From positions 1-12,198 of the forward strand of contig MU266825.1 of NCBI GenBank assembly GCA_021014945.1: a stretch of DNA of 12,198 nucleotides, given 5' to 3'. Positions within the stretch are counted from its first letter, which is position 1. The number at the start of each line of letters is the position of its first letter. Under the pieces are notes generated by a model, which was given only the letters and a program-made list of their open reading frames with translations, was not told the DNA's origin and made no database searches. This DNA comes from Leucogyrophana mollusca. Taxonomy: Eukaryota; Basidiomycota; Agaricomycetes; Boletales. A program made the translations under genes and the position numbers. Shown here in pieces: positions 8,190-12,198 of the stretch.

Positions 8190-8819
8190 GACATGATGGA
8201 AAATGAAATACACAAAGTCCCCCTTCGACTTAATTGCAGTTCGCTTTCTTTCAGTTCTTTGGACACCTTAAGGGATTCCCTTCGTCTCCTGCTGTCGTTG
8301 TCACGGAGGCGTCATGAGCTAGGATGGGGAGGTTATGGCAAACACCAGCGGGCTCGCCTCTCGGTGCGGCTGTGGGGCTCGGCAATATTCCTTGCTATTC
8401 CCGAGGCCATCGATCAAATCTCATCGCAAGTGCCTGTCTATGATCTATTATCTTCATCTGTCTCTTCATGTTCCATCATGTGGACTTCCACAACGTGCCC
8501 TGTTGCTACTGTTCACGAGTTCTCGCGCTAGTCCTAGAAGTAACTGGGAGACACGGTGTACGTGAGTACGCCTAATACGAGTTGTTTTACAATCATATGC
8601 GTGTCGCCGCCACTGATACTTGACGTGGTGACCTAGCTCGTATCGCCCTGGTACTTCTGGCTCATTCGACTGAGCCCGCCGTCACTTGCCAGTGGCGTCA
8701 AGCGTTGTGCGCTCGAACCCAGAATGAAAACACGCTGTATGCAAAGCACTCGGTGGGGCACGTTCCAAACTTTGATGACGGGTCGTAATCAGGGCGTTCA
8801 GTGATTCGCTGGCAGGGGA
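8190..8819. other. No gene recognised; possible 5' flank of the P450 remnant
   Basis: An open plus frame continues to 8529 from the end of gene X copy 2 (8019-8531) but loses all family likeness after about 8180. The rest has no repeat, motif or clear promoter element. The last 200 bp lie upstream of the P450 ATG and may hold its old promoter. Confidence 0.4.
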
Positions 8820-9265
8820 ATGGAACTGGTGTTCAATTCTGTCTCTTTGATCACATCGCTTGTGATCTGGCGTCGTTCGGTACGGCAAAGTATAAACCCT
8901 TCTTGCCTACCCCTTCCCCCTGGTCCCAGAAGACTATCCTTCATCAGCAACGTCCTCAACACCGACGCCGCTAGGCCCTGGCCCACATATAGTGCTTGGG
9001 CTGAGACATACGGTCAGTGTCCTATATCGTTGAAATGAACTTGAATTGCACTGAGTACGCCTCGTCTCGGAAAGACGGTATCGTCTATTCATCCACATTT
9101 AGTCAACATATCATTATCGTTAGCTCATTCTAGATAGCGAGTGCACTATTCGAGCAACGCTCCCCCATCTACTCGAACCGTATAGGTGCTATGGTGTATA
9201 CTCGGTAAGTTACCTTCCTGGGAAGTACTATAGCCATCGGCTAGCCGATGTCCCTCCCTTGTCAG
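8820..9265 (+). pseudogene. Cytochrome P450, first two exons only, with a stop
   Basis: Exon 1 (8820-9012) starts MELVFNSVSLITSLVIW, a short membrane anchor, then the proline hinge CLPLPPGPRRLSFISNVL and ARPWPTYSAWAETY, typical of fungal microsomal P450s. Intron 1 is 9013-9074 (GTCAGT...AAAG, 62 nt). Exon 2 (9075-9204) reads GIVYSSTFSQHIIIVSS, an in-frame TAG at 9131-9133, then IASALFEQRSPIYSNR, matching the usual ...LFEKRS.IYS.R region of helix B. A good donor GTAAGT (9205) and acceptor TTGTCAG (9265) mark intron 2, but the next exon is not found: within 40 bp the sequence becomes a BTB-tail scrap. Everything with catalytic value (I helix, ExxR, haem-binding Cys) is absent. The TAG replaces a Glu/Lys-type codon. 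Such enzymes oxidise lipids, secondary metabolites or lignin-derived aromatics; this one cannot. Confidence 0.85.
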
Positions 9266-9299
9266 TTTCGGTGTTAGCTGCGTCGCTGAGTTCTTGACG

Positions 9300-9400
9300 A
9301 ATGGCCCATTCGTTGTCGTGGGTAGACATTCAAGTCTGTCTCACGGGCCGAGGAGAGCGCTGAGATATTCTGGGTTTCAGCGAGGACTGCACCGGCACAC
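9300..9400 (+). pseudogene. BTB/POZ protein tail, copy 3 (short scrap)
   Basis: The DNA match to 3530-3650 and 6730-6850 is clear over CATTCGTTGT, GTCTGTCTCACGGGCCGAGG and AGCGAGGACTGCACCG, with an insertion of about 10 bp. The protein CLTGRGER is equivalent to CLKGRGRL. It ends in unrelated sequence near 9400. It lies where the third P450 exon should be, so it marks the break in that gene. Confidence 0.55.
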
Positions 9401-9913
9401 ACGCGAGAGTTCGTAATGAGGCATTGGCGGAGGTGTGACGGACTTCGCTCGTCCCCTCCAACGAACAACACGCAGTCATGAGTGACACTGGCGAGAGTCG
9501 ATGCCATCCCTTTCACGCCAGTACAGTTCTGATGCTCGAATAGGAGGCCGTGACCCCCTACCCCCGCGTCGCTGAAGCACGCCCAACTAGGCTGCCCATG
9601 AAACAGCACGTCACGCTGCCACCCCTCCATTCACGACAGTAGCCGCCTACCTACAGCCCCCAGCCACACCGCTTCTTTCGCACCTTCGCCGCCGCCGTGA
9701 GACCTTTGTCGTTCGCCCCCACAAACCAGACCTCCATCCCCATCGCAAATGCGAGCGAGGCATTCGATCGCCCCGCTCGCCACTTGCTGTCCCACCCATA
9801 TCCCAGCGTTCGCTACCCCCCTTTGCATGCTCGCAATTCATCACCTGCCACACTCGTACGTTATCTTCGTTCCAAAGATACGCCCCGTAGCTAGATTCCG
9901 CAGATGGGGCTCA
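9401..9913. other. No gene recognised
   Basis: Open frames on both strands (minus 9274-9630 with STLASVTHDCVLFVGG; plus 9697-9894) carry no known motif. Pyrimidine-rich stretches near 9650-9720 could be old intron or promoter sequence. Nothing here repeats elsewhere in the window. Confidence 0.4.
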
Positions 9914-9965
9914 TGATGGTGGTCGGACTAGCAGCGGGGTTCTTGACCGTGGTGAACCTTTGCAT
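9914..9965. repeat. Dispersed 52-bp repeat, copy B
   Basis: Gap-free match to 1454-1505 with the exact core GGGGTTCTTGACCGTG at 9936-9951. Same orientation as copy A, 8.5 kb away. Minus-strand reading FTTVKNPAASPTTI is open here; copy A gives SVTVKNPTPRLTTI. Confidence 0.5.
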
Positions 9966-10128
9966 TAAACATAGCTTGAGAAACATGATGAATACAAATG
10001 AGGTGGGTAGTCCATAGCTCTGTCTATGTTAGTGATAGCGCCAGACGCCGGGGAACGGAAAAGATATACAAGTCGCCTATGTATACATCCATGGGTGGAA
10101 ATCATGAGAACTCGAATCCGGGCAAAGC

Positions 10129-10303
10129 GAACGAAAGCACAAGTCAAACCCGATCTAAACATCGGTAAACGTCAGCGTTGAGGGGGGCGTTGGGGCGCGG
10201 GTTTCGTGGGGTGGAAGCTTCGGTCCCAGCAATATGAACGAAAGCAGAAGTCGAAGCCAGTCCGAACTGAAAGGAATATCAGTCAACGTCAACGCGGTGA
10301 GGA
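10129..10303. repeat. Two-unit local repeat, 107 bp apart
   Basis: GAACGAAAGCACAAGTCAAA (10129) resembles GAACGAAAGCAGAAGTCGAA (10236), and both are followed after about 40 bp by GTCAACGTCA/GTAAACGTCA and GAGG. The second unit abuts the stop of the CHAT remnant, so the repeat may come from that gene's 3' flank. Confidence 0.45.
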
Positions 10304-10306
10304 GTA

Positions 10307-10926
10307 TTAGAACTCACCGTCAATATCGAATGCAGCATCGCGTATCAGGCAACGTCGAGCCCCACTGTGAACGAACACGGTCTGCCGCTCGAGGGGGACA
10401 ACTTGCCGGTCCACCGCGTACACAGCCTAAGTTCAGTGACGCCGCCGCCTTCGTGTAGTCGAACAACATCCCGTAGAACGCCGAGATAATGTGGTGAGCG
10501 ATCTCGTCGACAGCCCATATCGTCCCGATCACACTCTCGAACCACCCCGAAAACGTTGGAGTGTACGATACGACATATAGCTCGCGATTGAGCTTTGCGG
10601 CTTCGTCCAGGTCGGCCCTGTCGCCGAACAGCTTGAATCGAGTAGAAAGGGTGTTAGCGAGGTTGTTCAGGGACATGGAGCGATCGGGGTGCCCTGGCGG
10701 GTGCAACGCGAGGGCTGCGCGATTCAGCTCGATGGCGTCATCCAGGTCATCTCTGTCGCCGAATTGGTTGAATCGAGTGCAAAGGGTGAGAGCGAGGTTG
10801 TTCAGGGACGAGGAGCGATCGGGGTGCCCCGCTGGACGCAAGCTGAGGGAGGCACGATAATGATCGATTGCCTCGTCCAGCTTCTCTCTATGGTGGCACT
10901 CCTCGAAATCGGGATACATGGTGTCG
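10307..10926 (-). pseudogene. TPR–CHAT protein: TPR repeats joined by deletion to the end of the CHAT domain, frameshifted
   Basis: From 10919 the minus strand reads YPDFEECHHREKLDEAIDHY, then two TPR units with SLRPAGHPDRSSSLNNLA and ALALHPPGHPDRSMSLNNLA, close to the copy at the left edge. After AAKLNRELYVV (about 10570) it changes abruptly to GWFESVIGTIWAVDEIAHH, ISAFYGMLFDYTKAAASLN: the C-terminal strand and helices of a CHAT domain, a caspase-like cysteine protease fold. A frame change at about 10427 then gives VVPLERQTVFVHSGA, the usual CHAT end, with a stop at 10307-10309. The rest of the TPR array and the CHAT part that should hold the catalytic His and Cys (in LSACHTA-like context) are absent. 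The 5' part stops matching the other copy at about 10926. A small fused protein could be made, but it could not be a protease. Confidence 0.8.
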
Positions 10927-10961
10927 GAAAAGTCGTATCGCCACTATGAGGCGTCTTATAG

Positions 10962-11727
10962 TTATTCGAGTCCGCGTGGGATGGTGAGGCTCCTGTCAGG
11001 GTTATTGCTTCGAGAAGGCTGCGCTCGAGGCTCGATCGCGGAGAAGTCGGGGTTGAGGCCGATGAGGGTTGAGGGCGAGGGGGTGCGCTCGAAGCTCAAC
11101 GACAACGAGGAGGGCAAGCGCGAGTCATCGTACAGCGGCGGAGGCACGAGTGACGCCTTCACCTTGAGGCTGGGCCCGTCACCCCTGGCATCGAGCGCAG
11201 CCTGGAGGTTGGCGGCGTAGCGGTTCTGGAAGGAGCGGCGCTGGCTGACCTCGATGGCGATCGCACGCAGATCGGCTGCGATCCCGCGTAGGGACGTGCC
11301 CTCGCACCTGCCTTCAGAAATGAGCGCGAGGCCGCAGATGATGCGGGCGAGGTCGTGCTGGTGCTGCGGGGCGAGGTCCTGGATGCGTGGGACGGCGGTG
11401 GACCAGACGCGCAGGAAGGGGAGGAAGGTTGGGGGGCAGTTGGTAGCGGAGAGGTCGAGTGGGGGGACGACTTTGAGGGGCGGGGGAGTGGGACGGAGGG
11501 AGGTTGGGTGGTGCTGCAGAGGGCTGCGAAGTAGAGGCAGAGGATTGGGCCTGGCGGAGAAGGAGTGATAAGTAGGAAAAATGAGTGAGCAGGTTGAAGA
11601 GACGTACCTGTTATCATGAGATCGCCTTCTGCACCTGCGAGGACATCGGGCTCGAGGAACTTCTCGATTTTGGCCTGGGTGAGGAAAGAGTATGGAACCT
11701 GTCTCGTACGTCTTCTTCTGATAACAT
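10962..11727 (-). pseudogene. Gene X copy 3, inverted, truncated (unrecognised family)
   Basis: ATG at 11727-11725 starts MLSEEDVRDRF; exon 1 runs to EGDLMITG. A well-formed intron lies at 11607-11551 (GTACGT donor, CTCAC-type branch sites, TCCGCCAG acceptor, 57 nt). Exon 2 continues PILCLYFAALCSTTQPPS, then a C6 run (11461-11466 on the plus strand) where copies 1 and 2 have C7, which shifts the frame. Beyond it the other frame is open to TAA at 10962: PPLDLSATNCPPTFLPFLR, HDLARIICGLALI, LRGIAADLRAIAIEVSQRRS, FQNRYAANLQ, FERTPSPS. Likeness to copy 2 fades near 11030 and the last 20 codons are unrelated. A second small indel lies in exon 1 near the CTCTTTCCTCACC tract. This is the best copy for splicing and for the middle of the protein. 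Confidence 0.6.
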
Positions 11728-11856
11728 ATGGCCGTCAGCGATCGCTCTTCAAGCTTCAAGTCGGAATCCAAGTGTTCGGTATGAAATCATTGAGATGGAT
11801 TCGTTTGGGACAGAAAGCGCGAAAAGTGGTGTTTTGTGGCGAAAAAGCGTCCACAA
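11728..11856 (-). repeat. Conserved 5' flank of gene X, copy 3
   Basis: Inverted match to the flank of copies 1 and 2, from CTTGAAGCTTCAAG-type sequence through CATTGAGATGGATTCGTTTG to GGCGAAAAAGCGTCCACAA. The match ends sharply at about 11856; the bases beyond it (GTCACCTGAGTGG) have no counterpart in the other copies. A short deletion in ATACCG/AACACTTGG is specific to this copy. Confidence 0.65.
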
Positions 11857-11881
11857 GTCACCTGAGTGGCACCGGTAGCAT

Positions 11882-11929
11882 TACTAATTAGGAACGTTAC
11901 CACATTTGCTTCCTCGTTGCTAATTAGTA
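11882..11929. repeat. Inverted repeat, 15-nt arms
   Basis: TACTAATTAGGAACG (11882-11896) pairs with CGTTGCTAATTAGTA (11915-11929), one mismatch, 18-nt loop. It lies 25 bp outside the end of the gene X flank, in a suddenly AT-rich stretch, and could be part of a small transposon (MITE) or a hairpin. No target-site duplication was identified. Confidence 0.6.
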
Positions 11930-12008
11930 TGGTTTATCTGCGCACCAGCAAACCAGCAATTGCACTGGCAATTAGCAGTGACTTGTGAGGCCGTTTCCCA
12001 GTCGCATA

Positions 12009-12066
12009 AGATAATCTATAATCTATAGATAACGCTTTTATCTCCAGATTAATCTATAGATTATCT
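12009..12066. repeat. AT-rich palindromic cluster
   Basis: AGATAATCTATA (12009-12020) is perfectly inverted as TATAGATTATCT (12055-12066) around a 34-nt centre. Within it the palindrome ATCTATAGAT occurs twice (12021-12030 and 12052-12061). The cluster could extrude as a hairpin or bind a protein, or mark the inside of a MITE. Confidence 0.65.
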
Positions 12067-12112
12067 AAGCAGGCTTATCAGTTATCTTGCTTGTCATTGC
12101 TCCCGAACTCTC

Positions 12113-12180
12113 CCCGACAGGTCCCGCCCATTTCAGTACTGCCTCCGACACCTCCCGCGCTGTCCCCGACACTTTCCGCC
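12113..12180. repeat. Three short degenerate C-rich repeats
   Basis: CCCGACAGGTCCCGCC (12113), TCCGACACCTCCCGCG (12143) and CCCGACACTTTCCGCC (12164) share a pattern of (C/T)CCGACA..T(C/T)CCGC. Spacing is uneven (30 and 21 bp). The array may continue past the window edge. No function can be assigned. Confidence 0.45.
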
Positions 12181-12198
12181 ATCAGCCGAACATCGTGC

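Noticed and set aside
10320..10919. Calling this frame an intact 199-residue TPR gene
   Set aside because: The CHAT end, the lost catalytic region and the frame change at about 10427 show it is a remnant, although its frame is open.
10561..10949. Plus-strand open frames opposite the TPR repeats (also at 13-414)
   Set aside because: They repeat because the TPR units on the minus strand repeat; the plus-strand translations have no independent meaning.
1..12198. tRNA, rRNA, CRISPR, LTR pairs or bacterial operons
   Set aside because: No cloverleaf with A and B boxes, no regular spacer array, no long direct terminal repeats with primer-binding site, and the introns rule out a bacterial reading.

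Overview
The window looks like nuclear DNA of a filamentous basidiomycete. The most likely group is Agaricomycetes, perhaps a polypore-like wood-decay fungus. Three things point there. The protein families (TPR–CHAT proteins with the GHPDRS repeat signature, BTB/POZ proteins, a class-II P450) are strongly expanded in that group. The introns are short (about 57-63 nt), with GTACGT/GTCAGT/GTAAGT donors and CAG or AAG acceptors. The base composition is moderately GC-rich. I see no intact gene, no rRNA or tRNA, no CRISPR array and no complete transposon. The window reads as a gene graveyard made of pieces of fast-turnover multigene families, duplicated, inverted, cut and frameshifted.

Layout. 1-616 (minus): 5' part of a TPR protein, in three frames, running off the left edge. 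617-2828: almost nothing recognisable; it holds one candidate intron, one 94-codon open frame without a start, and two weak repeats. 2829-3850 (plus): decayed BTB/POZ gene spread over all three frames. 4233-4680 (plus): copy 1 of an unrecognised gene, called X here. 4688-5303: an old, diverged duplication whose two units both carry intron-like borders, followed by an unassigned open stretch to 5739. 5869-6286: a 209-bp tandem duplication. 6722-6880 (plus): second copy of the BTB tail. 6948-8180 (plus): X copy 2. 8820-9265 (plus): first two exons of a cytochrome P450, cut off downstream. 9300-9400 (plus): third BTB-tail scrap. 10307-10926 (minus): TPR repeats fused by deletion to the very end of a CHAT protease domain. 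10962-11856 (minus): X copy 3, inverted. 11857-12198: AT-rich palindromes, then short degenerate C-rich repeats.

The copies are related. BTB tail, spacer and X occur twice in the same order and orientation (about 3520-4680 and 6722-7490), so one block was duplicated; the second copy has lost about 513 bp of the spacer at a TGTGGG microhomology. TPR fragments lie near both ends of the window on the minus strand. X has three copies whose differences (C7 versus C6 run, intron of 57, 36 or about 0 nt, stop codons) show independent decay.

No working pathway can be described. The biological interest is in the families: TPR–CHAT proteins have a caspase-like protease fold and are candidates for fungal self/non-self or death signalling, and gene X is a recurrent gene I cannot name. 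No undescribed functional system is demonstrated here. Frame-aware searches of the reconstructed families are the decisive next test.
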